Shown here piece after piece: positions 15,729 to 25,309 of a stretch of 64,000 nt of DNA. This stretch comes from Saprospiraceae bacterium (GTDB lineage Bacteria; Bacteroidota; Bacteroidia; Chitinophagales; Saprospiraceae): assembly GCA_022844565.1 (NCBI GenBank), contig JALHLK010000003.1, forward strand, positions 124,001 to 188,000, given 5' to 3'. The translations under genes and the position numbers were made by a program. Under the pieces are notes generated by a model that saw only the letters and a list, made by a program, of their open reading frames with translations, was not told where the DNA came from and made no database searches. The stretch's first letter is position 1. Each line of letters opens with the position of its first letter.

Positions 15729-17090
15729 ATGCAAAGAAAAATTTTATTGAATGAAAACGAAATGCCACATCATTGGTATAATATTGTATCTGATATGGAG
15801 AATAAACCATTGCCTCCATTGCACCCTGGTACAAAACAACCAGCGGGTCCTGCTGATTTGGCACCATTGTTTCCTATGGAATTGATTATGCAGGAAGTAT
15901 CTGGAGAAAGATATATTGAGATTCCTGACGAAGTAAGAGATATTTATAAGATTTGGAGGCCTACTCCATTGTACAGAGCAATAGGCTTAGAAAAAATGTT
16001 AGGCACCGATTGTAAAATATACTATAAATACGAAGGAACTAGCCCGAGTGGGTCTCATAAGCCCAATACAGCAGTGGCCCAAGCGTATTACAATAAGCAA
16101 GAAGGCGTAAAAAAGATCGCTACCGAAACAGGAGCAGGACAATGGGGTACCGCTTTAAGTTTTGCATGTGCCCAATTTGGCATAGAATGCGATGTATATA
16201 TGGTCAAGGTCTCTTACGAGCAAAAACCCTATCGCAAAATAATGATGAATAATTTTGGTGCAAATGTTTATGCTTCTCCTTCTACAAGAACAAATGCTGG
16301 TAGGGCTATATTAGAAAAAGATCCTCAATCTACGGGTAGTTTAGGAATCGCCATCTCGGAGGCTGTAGAAATAGCTGCCTCTGATCCAGATACAAAATAT
16401 GCTTTGGGTTCAGTACTTAATCATGTATTGTTGCACCAGACAATCATCGGACAAGAATGCGAAAAACAATTAGAATATACTGGAGACTTTCCAGACATTG
16501 TGATCGCACCTTTGGGTGGTGGCTCCAATTTTGCAGGCATCGCCTTCCCTTTTTTAAAGCATAAACTCACCAATGGTAATAAAGTACGATGTATCGCTGT
16601 AGAACCAGCATCATGTCCAAAATTAACAAGGGGTAAGTTTATGTATGATTTTGGGGACACAGCGGGATATACGCCTTTATTACCTATGTATACTCTAGGT
16701 CATAACTTCAGCCCAGCAGCAATACACGCTGGTGGTTTGAGATACCACGGTGCAAGTGTCCTCTGCAGTCAATTACTCAAAGATGGATTGATAGAAGCGG
16801 TAGCTCTTCAACAATTAGAATGTTTTGAAGCGGGTGTTAAATTTTCTAAAGCAGAAGGAATAATACCAGCACCTGAAGCTACACATGCAATAGCTCAAGT
16901 GATGCATGAAGTTGAAAAAGCCAAAGAAGAAGGTGTTAGTAAAACCATCTTGTTTAACTTGTGTGGTCATGGTTTTGTTGATATGCAAGCATATGCAGAT
17001 TATTTTGATGGTAAGTTGGTAGATCATGTCTTGTCAGATGAGGACTTGACAACTGCTTTAGCCGAGGTAGACGCCTTACAGCCTGCGTAA
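15729..17090 (+). CDS. trpB2: TrpB2-type tryptophan synthase beta chain
   Basis: This PLP enzyme joins indole and serine (or O-phosphoserine in some TrpB2 proteins) to make tryptophan. The PLP lysine is in SPSGSHKPNTAVAQAYY. The substrate loop is TETGAGQWGTALSFAC and the phosphate-binding glycine loop is PLGGGSNFAG. The long N-terminus (KPLPPLHPGTKQPAGPADL) and 453-aa length mark the TrpB2 class rather than TrpB1. No trpA or other trp gene is adjacent, as is common for TrpB2, so it may work as a stand-alone indole-salvage enzyme. Confidence 0.93.
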   Translation: MQRKILLNENEMPHHWYNIVSDMENKPLPPLHPGTKQPAGPADLAPLFPMELIMQEVSGERYIEIPDEVRDIYKIWRPTPLYRAIGLEKMLGTDCKIYYKYEGTSPSGSHKPNTAVAQAYYNKQEGVKKIATETGAGQWGTALSFACAQFGIECDVYMVKVSYEQKPYRKIMMNNFGANVYASPSTRTNAGRAILEKDPQSTGSLGIAISEAVEIAASDPDTKYALGSVLNHVLLHQTIIGQECEKQLEYTGDFPDIVIAPLGGGSNFAGIAFPFLKHKLTNGNKVRCIAVEPASCPKLTRGKFMYDFGDTAGYTPLLPMYTLGHNFSPAAIHAGGLRYHGASVLCSQLLKDGLIEAVALQQLECFEAGVKFSKAEGIIPAPEATHAIAQVMHEVEKAKEEGVSKTILFNLCGHGFVDMQAYADYFDGKLVDHVLSDEDLTTALAEVDALQPA

Positions 17091-17218
17091 TATAGGGAAG
17101 TTTTAAAAAATCTATTTCTATTATAAAATGTGTTGGAATGTTGCATTTTTGGAAATATTTTACCAATTTTGTGACATTCCATTCTTTATTTCGTTATTTT
17201 TAGAAAAATGAAAGCAAA

Positions 17219-18100
17219 ATGAAAGTGCACAAATACTTTATCCTTACAGTTTTATTGATGAAATTTTACTCTGTCAAAGCACAGACAAATGAGTACGCAA
17301 AAAACTTTGAAAGATGGCAAAATGAGCGAATAGAGGAATTGAAATCAGAAAAGGGATATTTAAATCTGGCAGGTTTATTTTGGCTAAAGGAAGGAGAGTC
17401 AACGATTGGTAAAGCAAAATCTAATAATATTCAATTTAAAACTGAAAATACTTCTGACTTTTTAGGGAAAGTAACGGTGCAAAATGGAGAAGTTTGGTTT
17501 GACCCAGTGGATAATAAAGATATTTATATCAATGATAAACCAGCTATAAAATCTAAAATATTTCCAGATGGCGGAAACCCCATAATATTAAAGCATAACG
17601 ACTTAAGATGGTTTATTATCCAAAGAGGTGAGGATCTAGGCATTCGTTTAAGAGATTATAATGGTGAATTTCTAAAAAATTTTAAAGGTATTGCGAACTA
17701 TCCTTTAGATCAAAACATGGTTGTAGAGGGTACTTTTATTGCTACACCTGGCAAAAAATTGAATATTACACTTGCTACAGGTCAACCCTATGTAAGTGAG
17801 TCTCCTGGTAAAGTGGTATTTACATTGAATGGTAAGGAATATAGCCTTGAAGCGACAGGAAGTCTTAAAAATCTTTTCTTTGTTTTTGGTGATGAAACAA
17901 ACAATGAAGAAACGTACGGTGGTGGCAGATTCTTAGAAGCAAAAGGACCTGATGCCAATAATAAAGTGGTCCTTGATTTTAACCGAGCTTACAATCCGCC
18001 ATGTGCATTTACACCTTACGCTACATGCCCTTTGCCCACCAAGGAGAATAAATTGCCTAGATCAATATTGGCCGGTGAGAAATATAGCGATGAGCATTGA
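17219..18100 (+). CDS. DUF1684 domain protein, exported
   Basis: This 293-aa protein carries an N-terminal signal peptide (VHKYFILTVLLMKFYSVKAQ) followed by the DUF1684 domain. Recognisable parts are RWQNERIEELKSEKGYLNLAGLFWL near residue 30 and the conserved C-terminal block YNPPCAFTPYATCPLPTKENKL with its two cysteines. The family is widespread in Bacteroidota and Actinobacteria and has no proven function. The gene is monocistronic, 128 bases after trpB2 and convergent with cdd. Confidence 0.88.
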   Translation: MKVHKYFILTVLLMKFYSVKAQTNEYAKNFERWQNERIEELKSEKGYLNLAGLFWLKEGESTIGKAKSNNIQFKTENTSDFLGKVTVQNGEVWFDPVDNKDIYINDKPAIKSKIFPDGGNPIILKHNDLRWFIIQRGEDLGIRLRDYNGEFLKNFKGIANYPLDQNMVVEGTFIATPGKKLNITLATGQPYVSESPGKVVFTLNGKEYSLEATGSLKNLFFVFGDETNNEETYGGGRFLEAKGPDANNKVVLDFNRAYNPPCAFTPYATCPLPTKENKLPRSILAGEKYSDEH

Positions 18101-18146
18101 TTGATGGGGAATTGTAAAAAACCCTTATAATTCTATGATTTTTGGT

Positions 18147-18632
18147 TTAACTCAAAAATGAACCGTCAAAACTATATGGTAGTAAGTCTTTTACAGAATT
18201 TACTTTATAAACTTTGTTATCATTAGTAAGGAGATAAACATTTATATCAGTACCATATCTATATTCGTACTCAAGAATGACTTGCCTACAAGCCCCACAC
18301 GGCATGACAGGTGAGGTAATGAGCTTGCCCTCTGTTCGCGCTGTTATAGCCACGGCAACTGGTATGGACGAAGGAGAAGCCATTGCAGTATGATATAGTG
18401 CATTTCTTTCGCCACACATACACAAAGGATAAGAGGCATTTTCTTGATTTGATCCTCCAAAGATTTTACCATCGTCTGTCAGTACAGCAGCTCCAACATG
18501 AAAATTCGAGTAAGGAGCATAAGCTATATCGAGATATCTCACAGCAGTTGTCAATAATTCTTTTATCTTATCATCGACTATTTCTTCAAGACCACATTCT
18601 TCTAAAATAAAATCTACCTTATGTTGTATCAT
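18147..18632 (-). CDS. cdd: Cytidine deaminase
   Basis: This enzyme deaminates cytidine and deoxycytidine to uridine and deoxyuridine in pyrimidine salvage. The zinc site is complete: Cys and the catalytic Glu in CMCGERNALYHTAM, and two Cys in MPCGACRQVILEY. FHVGAAVLTDDGKIFGGSNQENASYP is the substrate loop region. At 161 aa it fits the homotetrameric short form with a small N-terminal extension. It is a single gene. Confidence 0.95.
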   Translation of the reverse strand: MIQHKVDFILEECGLEEIVDDKIKELLTTAVRYLDIAYAPYSNFHVGAAVLTDDGKIFGGSNQENASYPLCMCGERNALYHTAMASPSSIPVAVAITARTEGKLITSPVMPCGACRQVILEYEYRYGTDINVYLLTNDNKVYKVNSVKDLLPYSFDGSFLS

Positions 18633-18699
18633 ACAAATTTATTTTTGCTCATTTTAATTACTCAAATAAAATTCTACAATTATTATGCCCGAATTTCAT

Positions 18700-18830
18700 T
18701 ATTCTCTGCTGTTAGCTTTTGGTGATTAGCGTGATTAGCTGGTAGCTAGCTGAAGTCCCTTTCTATTATTTCTGTATTCTCACATTTTCGCATTCCTGCA
18801 TTCAAACATTCTTGCATTCTCGCATTCAAA
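18700..18830. repeat. Low-complexity intergenic repeats (TTAGC and CATTC motifs)
   Basis: Between cdd and porZ, repeats of GATTAGC/TAGCTGG (18724-18757) are followed by a run of CATTC-type units (CGCATTCCTGCATTCAAACATTCTTGCATTCTCGCATTC split over several copies, about 18780-18828). Units are degenerate and of uneven spacing. I see no gene or clear hairpin terminator in this stretch. Confidence 0.6.
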
Positions 18831-18832
18831 CC

Positions 18833-21157
18833 CTAATCCCCTACGATCAAAAACTTAGACACATAACTTTCCGAAGATTCAAAACTTAATTGAGAAGTGC
18901 TAAAAACCAGATATACTCCAGGGGCAGCTTTTCTACCTGCATAGTCGCGACCATCCCAATTGGCTTGACCACCTAATGCCTTAGTTTGATAGACAAGTAC
19001 ACCATTGATATCGGTTATTTTTACAGTAGCATCGCGCCCCAGACCTCTTATAGATATGGTACCTTCATATCCTGGCCTAACTGGATTTGGAAAAGTGTAC
19101 ACATTGGATGAATGCGTTTTTAAAGAACCAAAAGTCTCCGTTTGATAAGCTTGTATGCCTTGAATTGACCCAACATACATTAAGCCTGTAGTTCCGTCAA
19201 ATTTCAGTGTATAAACTTGATTGTCAAGGAGCGGGGAATTTTCTTTGGTAATGTGTAAAATTTGCTCACTTCCATCAGCAGACTGTACAAAAATCCCATT
19301 TCGAGTGCCAAACCATTTGCGATTGCCCCCATCTACCTCTATAGAAAGAACCTCCTCATTGCTCAGTAGGAGTCCGACAACACCATCTTGCACAACTTTC
19401 CTAATTGTACCCTTACATCGATCTTCAAATGGATTACAATCAAAAATAACAGGACCTTGATTGGTTCCAACCCACACACGACCTTCTAAGTCAACTTTAA
19501 TTGAATAGATTTTATTACCAGTAATTTCAGAATTGTTTAAGTCAAAATATTTGTATTTATCGTCTGTGGGATCTTGTATTTTCTCACCTTCATTAAAAAC
19601 CAATACACCTCCAGGATTGCCAGCAACTTGTATCCATTTATTACCTCGTTGATCTATAGCTATTCTTCCAATTTTAGTACTTACTATTGGTGGCTTAAAA
19701 GTAAACCAAGTACTGTCTTTAGTTAATGCTATGATTGGTCTTTCGGCATTAGTATGAGTAGCCCAAAGGGTAGCATTTTTATCAAATTTGACATCAGCAA
19801 CCCAAGGAACACTTCCATTGAGTGGGGCGTTCGTTCGGTTATAAAAAGTGAGTTTTTTGGTTATATAATCATATTTCATAATGCCAGAAAAATAACTTGC
19901 TGCATAAAGTTCATTTTTCTCTGGATGCACATCAATACCAAAGAAATTGTGATAATCACTCCTTTCTAATTCTGGGTTAAAGGCCCCGACGAGATTTTCC
20001 CATTTATTGCTATCATAGATGTAAATACCACTTCTAATTGATAATAGTGCTAAGTCTTCTGAAGCGCCTCCTGAAGCAAAGAATACTTTTCCTTTCTTTA
20101 TTGCAATGTCAGAGGTAGTGTGTGAAAAAGGAGATGGGTATTCAGTAAAAGTACACCCCTCATTTAAGCCTCTCGCCGTATGTCGTATAGCTCTCCATTC
20201 ATCTGCAAACCACAGTCTCGATTGCTCATCTTCGATTCCATACTTTGCACGATTAGAACAACCACCTCCAGCTGGCAATATCTTATTATCATCGGTAAGA
20301 GCAAAAGTGGAAGCACTATTTCCTTTATCTCTATAACCTACAATAAGATGTTTGCCTTCTCCACTGATATATTTTATTGTAAACCCATTTGGGGCTATTA
20401 AATTGGGTATTTTTGTAAAAAATATACCATCATTAGATTCATAAATTTCATTATCAATTCCAGCAAATATTTTATCACCTTTGGTAGCTATTGCATTTAC
20501 CGTATACAAAGCTTTTAGACCATTTCTTCCATCTAGTAGTTGCCATCGATTAAAATTGACCTTAAGCACATCATCTTTATTAATGGCATATAGACCATCT
20601 TCTGTAGATGCTACGAGCGTATTTTTTATCAATTTTACAGATATAATGGGTGTATTAGAGAAAATGGTGCTTCTAAATTCTTGCTTTTTTAAGTCCCATT
20701 CTATGATACCAAAACTTGTGGACAAGTAAGCAAAATTCTGATTAACAATTGATATATCATTTATATTTTTTAGGCCAGTAATAGTTCTATTTTCCTTGAT
20801 AAAAGGTAGATTTATTATGCCTTCTTTTGTTACCACATCAATGTCACCATTTTGGTAAGCTATGATCAGTTGGTCATTAAAATTATCAAAAGCTATTTTT
20901 TCAATCAATGTTTCAGAAAGTCCGTCTTGTCGAGATATTTCAGTCACACCACCACCAGATTTTTGGATCCCCAAAATGGACCTTGTCGTGCTATAATATA
21001 TTTTTTCCTTACTTTGGGTAACCCAATTACCTTCCCTTTGTGGTAAATAAGTGATCCATTCCCCAGTTTTAATCGGCAACTGGGCATTTAAATCTGAAAT
21101 TGAGATTAAAATACCAATGCAGACGAAAAGAATAAAATTATTTTTTTTGATAGGCAT
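18833..21157 (-). CDS. porZ: PorZ-like type IX secretion system surface protein
   Basis: PorZ is an outer-surface component of the T9SS attachment complex that helps anchor cargo after the C-terminal signal is removed. The 774-aa protein has a signal peptide (FILFVCIGILISISDLNAQ). Two beta-propeller domains follow, with repeated units such as SRQDGLSETLIEKIAFD, LIIAYQNGDIDVV and GRVWVGTNQGPVIFD. It ends with a T9SS-type C-terminal domain (VYTFPNPVRPG, VKITDINGVLVYQTKA, WDGRDYAGRKAAPGVYLV). Order and wording of the N-terminal blocks match PorZ rather than two-component hybrid sensors, which share propellers but have kinase domains. Confidence 0.88.
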   Translation of the reverse strand: MPIKKNNFILFVCIGILISISDLNAQLPIKTGEWITYLPQREGNWVTQSKEKIYYSTTRSILGIQKSGGGVTEISRQDGLSETLIEKIAFDNFNDQLIIAYQNGDIDVVTKEGIINLPFIKENRTITGLKNINDISIVNQNFAYLSTSFGIIEWDLKKQEFRSTIFSNTPIISVKLIKNTLVASTEDGLYAINKDDVLKVNFNRWQLLDGRNGLKALYTVNAIATKGDKIFAGIDNEIYESNDGIFFTKIPNLIAPNGFTIKYISGEGKHLIVGYRDKGNSASTFALTDDNKILPAGGGCSNRAKYGIEDEQSRLWFADEWRAIRHTARGLNEGCTFTEYPSPFSHTTSDIAIKKGKVFFASGGASEDLALLSIRSGIYIYDSNKWENLVGAFNPELERSDYHNFFGIDVHPEKNELYAASYFSGIMKYDYITKKLTFYNRTNAPLNGSVPWVADVKFDKNATLWATHTNAERPIIALTKDSTWFTFKPPIVSTKIGRIAIDQRGNKWIQVAGNPGGVLVFNEGEKIQDPTDDKYKYFDLNNSEITGNKIYSIKVDLEGRVWVGTNQGPVIFDCNPFEDRCKGTIRKVVQDGVVGLLLSNEEVLSIEVDGGNRKWFGTRNGIFVQSADGSEQILHITKENSPLLDNQVYTLKFDGTTGLMYVGSIQGIQAYQTETFGSLKTHSSNVYTFPNPVRPGYEGTISIRGLGRDATVKITDINGVLVYQTKALGGQANWDGRDYAGRKAAPGVYLVFSTSQLSFESSESYVSKFLIVGD

Positions 21158-21226
21158 ATCTTATATCTTGCAAATATATTCAAATAACGAGCAAATGACG
21201 ATTAACGTTTAAATAAACAAAGAAAC

Positions 21227-21391
21227 TAGTGTTTTGTTAAGTGTGTTGTGTCTGTTAAGTTGCAGATATTTTTACTTCAGACAAATTAAAAAAATATGAG
21301 CATAGCCATAGCTACGCAAATATTTTTTTAAGAAGTATGAATTAAAAAGATCAAAACTTGGGCAGGCTAAAACATGCTTAACATAACACTA
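21227..21391. repeat. Fold-back palindromic element D, copy 1
   Basis: It is flanked by TAGTGTTTTGTTAAG and (reverse complement) TAGTGTTATGTTAAG. Arms pair imperfectly over their length (TTAAAAAAATAT against ATATTTTTTTAA near the middle). The centre is TAGC-CATA-GCTA (21303-21314), at the midpoint. The core from AGTGTT to AACACT is 163 bp and has a near-identical copy at 27066-27228. This copy sits between porZ (start 21157) and DUF1080 (start 21422 or 21473). AACT flanks it on both sides of the 163-bp core, a possible but weak target duplication. Confidence 0.8.
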
Positions 21392-21472
21392 ACTTAAAAA
21401 ATTAAAAAATTATTTTGAAATATGATGATGAAGGTAGTACTTTGGTCTTTTGAAATTTTAAAGTCATTAGAT

Positions 21473-22234
21473 ATGAGAAAAACAATTGTACTCTTCAGTG
21501 TTTTTTTATTCTTAGGGATCAATTTCTCGTCTGCTCAAAAGAAGGCTAAAAAAGTAGAGCCTACTGATCCAAAGCAGACGGAAGTATGGACTCCGGTACC
21601 TGTTGTCGTAACTCCAGGACAAGTTAATTCTTCAGCTCCATCAGATGCTGTTGTCATATTTGATGGCACGAATACGGATGCCTTCGAACATCTTGACGGA
21701 AGCCCAATAAAATGGACACTTAATGGAGACGGATCCATTACTGTTACCCCTAAATCTGGTGACATTAGAACCAAAGCATCGTTTGGAAGTTTCCAACTTC
21801 ATATAGAATGGAGAACACCTTCGGTTGTCAAAGGAGAAGGTCAAGGTAGAGGAAATAGTGGAATCTTTCTTCAGGATAAGTATGAAGTACAAGTATTAGA
21901 TAGTTATAATAACCTTACTTATTCAAACGGACAAGCTTCTTCTATTTACAAACAAACAATGCCTCTTGTAAATGCTTGTAGGCCTCCTGGAGAATGGCAA
22001 TCATACGACATCATTTACAAAGCACCAAAATTTAATAAGAAGGGAGTAAAAACATCAAGTGCTTATGTTACTGTAATCCAAAATGGTATTCTTACACATA
22101 ATAATACTAAAATTCAAGGAACAACACCTTATATAGGATGGCCAAAAAATCCACCACATGAAGATGGACCTTTAAAATTACAAGATCACGGTGATTTAGT
22201 GAGTTATAGAAATATTTGGTTAAGGAAATTGTAG
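21473..22234 (+). CDS. DUF1080 protein (3-keto-disaccharide hydrolase-like), exported
   Basis: The DUF1080 fold is a concanavalin-like jelly roll, and some members hydrolyse 3-keto-disaccharides. The ORF track begins at 21422, but the clean signal peptide MRKTIVLFSVFLFLGINFSSAQ begins at ATG 21473. I prefer that start (253 aa); the upstream ATG remains possible. Domain landmarks are AVVIFDGTNTDAFEHLDGSPIKW, FGSFQLHIEWRTP, GRGNSGIFLQDKYEVQVLDSY, INACRPPGEWQSYDI-like text and a C-terminal LQDHGDLVSYRNIWLRKL. The protein acts in the periplasm or outside. No sugar-utilisation genes are adjacent. Confidence 0.88.
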   Translation: MRKTIVLFSVFLFLGINFSSAQKKAKKVEPTDPKQTEVWTPVPVVVTPGQVNSSAPSDAVVIFDGTNTDAFEHLDGSPIKWTLNGDGSITVTPKSGDIRTKASFGSFQLHIEWRTPSVVKGEGQGRGNSGIFLQDKYEVQVLDSYNNLTYSNGQASSIYKQTMPLVNACRPPGEWQSYDIIYKAPKFNKKGVKTSSAYVTVIQNGILTHNNTKIQGTTPYIGWPKNPPHEDGPLKLQDHGDLVSYRNIWLRKL

Positions 22235-22241
22235 ACCGTTA

Positions 22242-23120
22242 TTATCGCACCAACTTAATCAATCTATCTGGATAATCGGTAATAATTCCATCAACTTCGA
22301 GGGCTAAGATTTTTTTCATATCTTCCGTTTCATTAATCGTCCACGGGATGACTTTCATTCCTTTTTGTTTACACGCTGCTATTAGTTTTTGATCAACGAG
22401 TTTGAAATATGGACTGTAAGCAAAAGGGATGTGATCAAGTTTGGCTAAATGCCATTCAAGTGTATTGTCATCTTCGACCAACATTACAGTCTTTAAATTT
22501 TTGTCAATACTACGAGTATAATTTAGGCTTTCGTGATCAAATGATTGCACAGTGGTTTTGTCAGCTATACCGAGATATTTAATTTCTTCTACTACTTTTG
22601 AAGTGAAAGAAAAGCCAGAAGGGTGATAGACACCGTCGCCTTCTGGCGTTCGCTTAATTTCTATATTATAAAAAGGATCATAACCTGCTTCTTTTACGGA
22701 TTTCACCACATCTGCAAGCGTAGGTTTATTAATTTTTATTTTCTTTTGGTCAGGAAATCTAGGGTGAGGCTTCATACCCACGTCAAAAGACTTGACGGTA
22801 GGTGTAGTCATAGTGTAAATGTTAAACTCTTTTTCATTTTCTTCAGTAATTGGAATTTCAAAATGACTGGTACTGATCTCATGATTAAAAAAAGCTTCAT
22901 GTGACACGATCACGCTGCCATCTGCACTGATGACGACATCCATTTCTAAAGTAGTTACGCCCAATTTACATGCTTCTAAAAATGCAGGAATGGTATTTTC
23001 AGGTAATAGACCTCGGCAGCCTCGATGACCTTGAATGTCAAAATCTTTGTATTGATTGCATGATATCATTGTCGTATATATTATTATAGTGCAAAAAGTG
23101 GTAATGTTTGTTTGCTTCAT
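22242..23120 (-). CDS. Glycerophosphodiester phosphodiesterase family lipoprotein
   Basis: GDPD enzymes hydrolyse glycerophosphodiesters to glycerol-3-phosphate and an alcohol. The catalytic signature is present: IQGHRGCRGLLPENTIPAF with the His-Arg pair, ETDV-type TTLEMDVVISADG and VSHE. FYNIEIKRT and the closing VIPWTINETEDM, DGIITDYPDRL are also typical. The N-terminus is hydrophobic and ends TTMISC, a plausible lipobox, so it is probably membrane-anchored in the periplasm. It lies six bases behind murI on the same strand, so the two are likely one transcript. Confidence 0.93.
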   Translation of the reverse strand: MKQTNITTFCTIIIYTTMISCNQYKDFDIQGHRGCRGLLPENTIPAFLEACKLGVTTLEMDVVISADGSVIVSHEAFFNHEISTSHFEIPITEENEKEFNIYTMTTPTVKSFDVGMKPHPRFPDQKKIKINKPTLADVVKSVKEAGYDPFYNIEIKRTPEGDGVYHPSGFSFTSKVVEEIKYLGIADKTTVQSFDHESLNYTRSIDKNLKTVMLVEDDNTLEWHLAKLDHIPFAYSPYFKLVDQKLIAACKQKGMKVIPWTINETEDMKKILALEVDGIITDYPDRLIKLVR

Positions 23121-23126
23121 ATTTTC

Positions 23127-23972
23127 TTAATTTTGTAGTGATAGTGCATGAAAGTCAAGGTGTTTGCTTTTGATCGATGTATCCATGAATAAGGCTGATT
23201 TTTCATCAAAATCTAAAGGATCGTCTGTCGTGTAAATATCCAGACTTCCACCTTTTGTAATTTGCTCATTCATCCATTGATGTCTATTGAGATATTCTTT
23301 TAAACTTGTGGCAACTATCGGACCTTGTTCTACGATGCGTATGTAGTCAGGTAGAAATTGTTTAATTTTATCTTTAAGGATAGGGTAGTGGGTACATGCC
23401 AATAAAAGTGTGTCTGTGCTAGGATTCTGGGTGAGTAATTGGTCGATATATTTTTTTACAAAATAATCAGCCCCTTGACTTGAATGTTCATTATTTTCTA
23501 TCAATGGTACAAATAATGGGCAAGCTACTTGACTTACGCTGGTGTCAGGAAAAAACTTACCTATTTCTATCAAATACGACTCCGAGACTACCGTACCACG
23601 AGTGGCAAAAATTCCAAGATTTCCTGTTTTGCTGAATGTTCCTATGATTTCAGACGTAGGTCTAATTACCCCTAAAACCCTTTTATTGGAGTCTATTTTA
23701 GGTAAATCTAGTTGTTGTATATTTCTAAGTGCTTTTGCGGAGGCCGTATTGCAAGCTAGGATGACCAATTCACATCCTTGACTAAAAAGCCATTTTACGG
23801 ATTCAAGGGTATACTGATATACCGTTTCAAAGCTTCTATTGCCATAAGGTGCGCGCGCATTATCGCCAAGATATAAATAATCATATTCGGGTAGTAGTGT
23901 TCTTATATCTTTTAAGATGGTCAATCCTCCAAAACCGCTGTCAAAAATACCTATGGGCTTTTTATTTATCAC
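23127..23972 (-). CDS. murI: Glutamate racemase
   Basis: MurI makes D-glutamate for peptidoglycan. The two catalytic cysteines are seen in VILACNTASAKALR and LLLACTHYPILKDK. The N-terminal GIFDSGFGGLTILKDI, YLGDNARAPYGNR and mid-protein GVIRPTSEII are all family signatures. At 281 aa it is normal. It is first of a two-gene transcript with the GDPD gene and divergent from mqnA. Confidence 0.97.
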   Translation of the reverse strand: MINKKPIGIFDSGFGGLTILKDIRTLLPEYDYLYLGDNARAPYGNRSFETVYQYTLESVKWLFSQGCELVILACNTASAKALRNIQQLDLPKIDSNKRVLGVIRPTSEIIGTFSKTGNLGIFATRGTVVSESYLIEIGKFFPDTSVSQVACPLFVPLIENNEHSSQGADYFVKKYIDQLLTQNPSTDTLLLACTHYPILKDKIKQFLPDYIRIVEQGPIVATSLKEYLNRHQWMNEQITKGGSLDIYTTDDPLDFDEKSALFMDTSIKSKHLDFHALSLQN

Positions 23973-24081
23973 TATTTTAATGTTACTTGTGCGTGCTAAG
24001 GTAAAACAAATAAGATATTTCTCATGTTATTATTTCATTAGATTTAGAACAAATCCTAAATTTGATTTTTAAATTTTCATA

Positions 24082-24834
24082 ATGAAATTAAAAACAGCAA
24101 TTGTTTCCTATCATAATACAGTTCCTTTTTTAGAGGCAATACAACATTCCGATATAGGTAATCAACTTGAGCTTTTTCTTACGCCTCCATCTCAATGCGC
24201 TAACTTATTTGCCAATGGAAGTGTGGATTTGGCCTTAGTGCCTGTTGGTTCTCTCCAAGATTTGACGGATTACAAAATCATTACAGATACCTGTATCGGC
24301 TGCAACGGTTCAGTGTACACTGTAGCAATATTTTCTAATAATCCCCTTCATCTTTGTAAAGGTATTTATCTAGATGCAGATTCTCGCACAAGTAATGATC
24401 TAGCCCAAATAATCACCAACGAATATATGCAAATAGACTTAGAAGTCAAAGGTTTTATCAATTTTTCGTTTCAGTTTAATGACGAAGATGCATATATCCT
24501 TATTGGTGATAAGGTTTTCGAGCACGAGCATAAATTTAGCTATAAATTCGACTTAGGCACTCTTTGGAAAGAATATGTAGGATTGCCTTTTGCATTTGCG
24601 GTTTGGATCGTTAGGAATAATGTCGATTTAGAACTTGAATATGAAGTCTGTAAAGTTTTAAATAACTTAAATCTTAATCAAATAGAGGATGAAAAAATAG
24701 GCCCGAATATGACCCTTTTGACATACTTAAATGATTTTATCTCCTTTGATTTTGATGAAAACAAGAAATTGGCTTTGAGTAAATATTTATTACTTCAGAA
24801 GAAGTTAAAAGTAGGTTCGGAAGTAGAATTTTAA
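24082..24834 (+). CDS. mqnA: Chorismate dehydratase, futalosine menaquinone pathway
   Basis: MqnA removes water from chorismate to give 3-(1-carboxyvinyloxy)benzoate, the entry step of the futalosine route to menaquinone. The fold is that of a periplasmic-binding protein, but the protein is cytoplasmic with no signal peptide. Landmarks are KTAIVSYHNTVPFL at the start, PSQCANLFANGSVDLALVPVGSL (residues about 32-55), LDADSRTSNDLAQI and DLGTLWKEYVGLPFAFAVWI. At 250 aa it matches the family. Other mqn genes are not in the window. Confidence 0.9.
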   Translation: MKLKTAIVSYHNTVPFLEAIQHSDIGNQLELFLTPPSQCANLFANGSVDLALVPVGSLQDLTDYKIITDTCIGCNGSVYTVAIFSNNPLHLCKGIYLDADSRTSNDLAQIITNEYMQIDLEVKGFINFSFQFNDEDAYILIGDKVFEHEHKFSYKFDLGTLWKEYVGLPFAFAVWIVRNNVDLELEYEVCKVLNNLNLNQIEDEKIGPNMTLLTYLNDFISFDFDENKKLALSKYLLLQKKLKVGSEVEF

Positions 24835-24849
24835 ATTAGTAAAAATTTA

Positions 24850-25307
24850 TGGCTCTATGTCGAAAGCTGTGGGCACAACCATATGTAAAAGAATTCTATG
24901 CAATCAAGTAGCAATACCCCTCTATCAATACTCTGTTCTTTTGTCTTGATACATGACTGAACGATGCTTTAGCAAAATTGTGATACGAAATCACAATTTA
25001 GAGAAGGAACCGAAGAAAACTTTCTGAGGGGTACCAAAAAATCAAGGCTTTAACCAAAAATACTAAAAACACTTCACAAAACCTAAATTTGAAAAACTCG
25101 CATAAATTTTGAACTTCGATTAATAATCAATATGTTATAATACAATATCATTTTGATTTTATAGTATTACGTGCTCAAACAGTTTCAAATTTTTAACGGT
25201 TTTATTCCGTAATTTTTTAACGTATTTTTGATTAAGGCCATTTCAAGAATGAGCCTAAGTTATTTATATAACAATTTTTCTACCCATACAAATCGACATA
25301 GAGCCAA
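24850..25307. mobile_element. Non-autonomous IS-like element (ISL3-type ends)
   Basis: TGGCTCTATGTCGA at 24850-24863 and its exact complement TCGACATAGAGCCA at 25294-25307 bound 458 bp. A weaker match (TGTGGGCA against TGTATGGGTA) extends inward. GGCTCT-starting ends are characteristic of ISL3-family elements, which duplicate 8 bp. The flanks here (AAATTTAT left, AAATT..AC right) are similar and AT-rich, so a duplication is possible but weak. The interior has no transposase-length ORF, although ATTGTGATA-CGAA-ATCACAAT forms an internal hairpin. It fills most of the 475-base gap between mqnA and the Uma2 gene. Confidence 0.65.
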
Positions 25308-25309
25308 AT

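Noticed and set aside
15729-17090. Alternative calls for the PLP enzyme, such as threonine synthase or cysteine synthase
   Set aside because: The SGSHKPN lysine motif, GAGQWG loop and long N-terminus are specific to the TrpB2 group.
18780-18828. CATTC tandem repeats as a CRISPR or phase-variable tract
   Set aside because: Units are short, irregular and outside any coding frame; it looks like ordinary degenerate low-complexity DNA.
18833-21157. Two-component hybrid sensor with propeller domain
   Set aside because: No kinase, receiver or DNA-binding domain follows the propeller; a T9SS C-terminal domain does.
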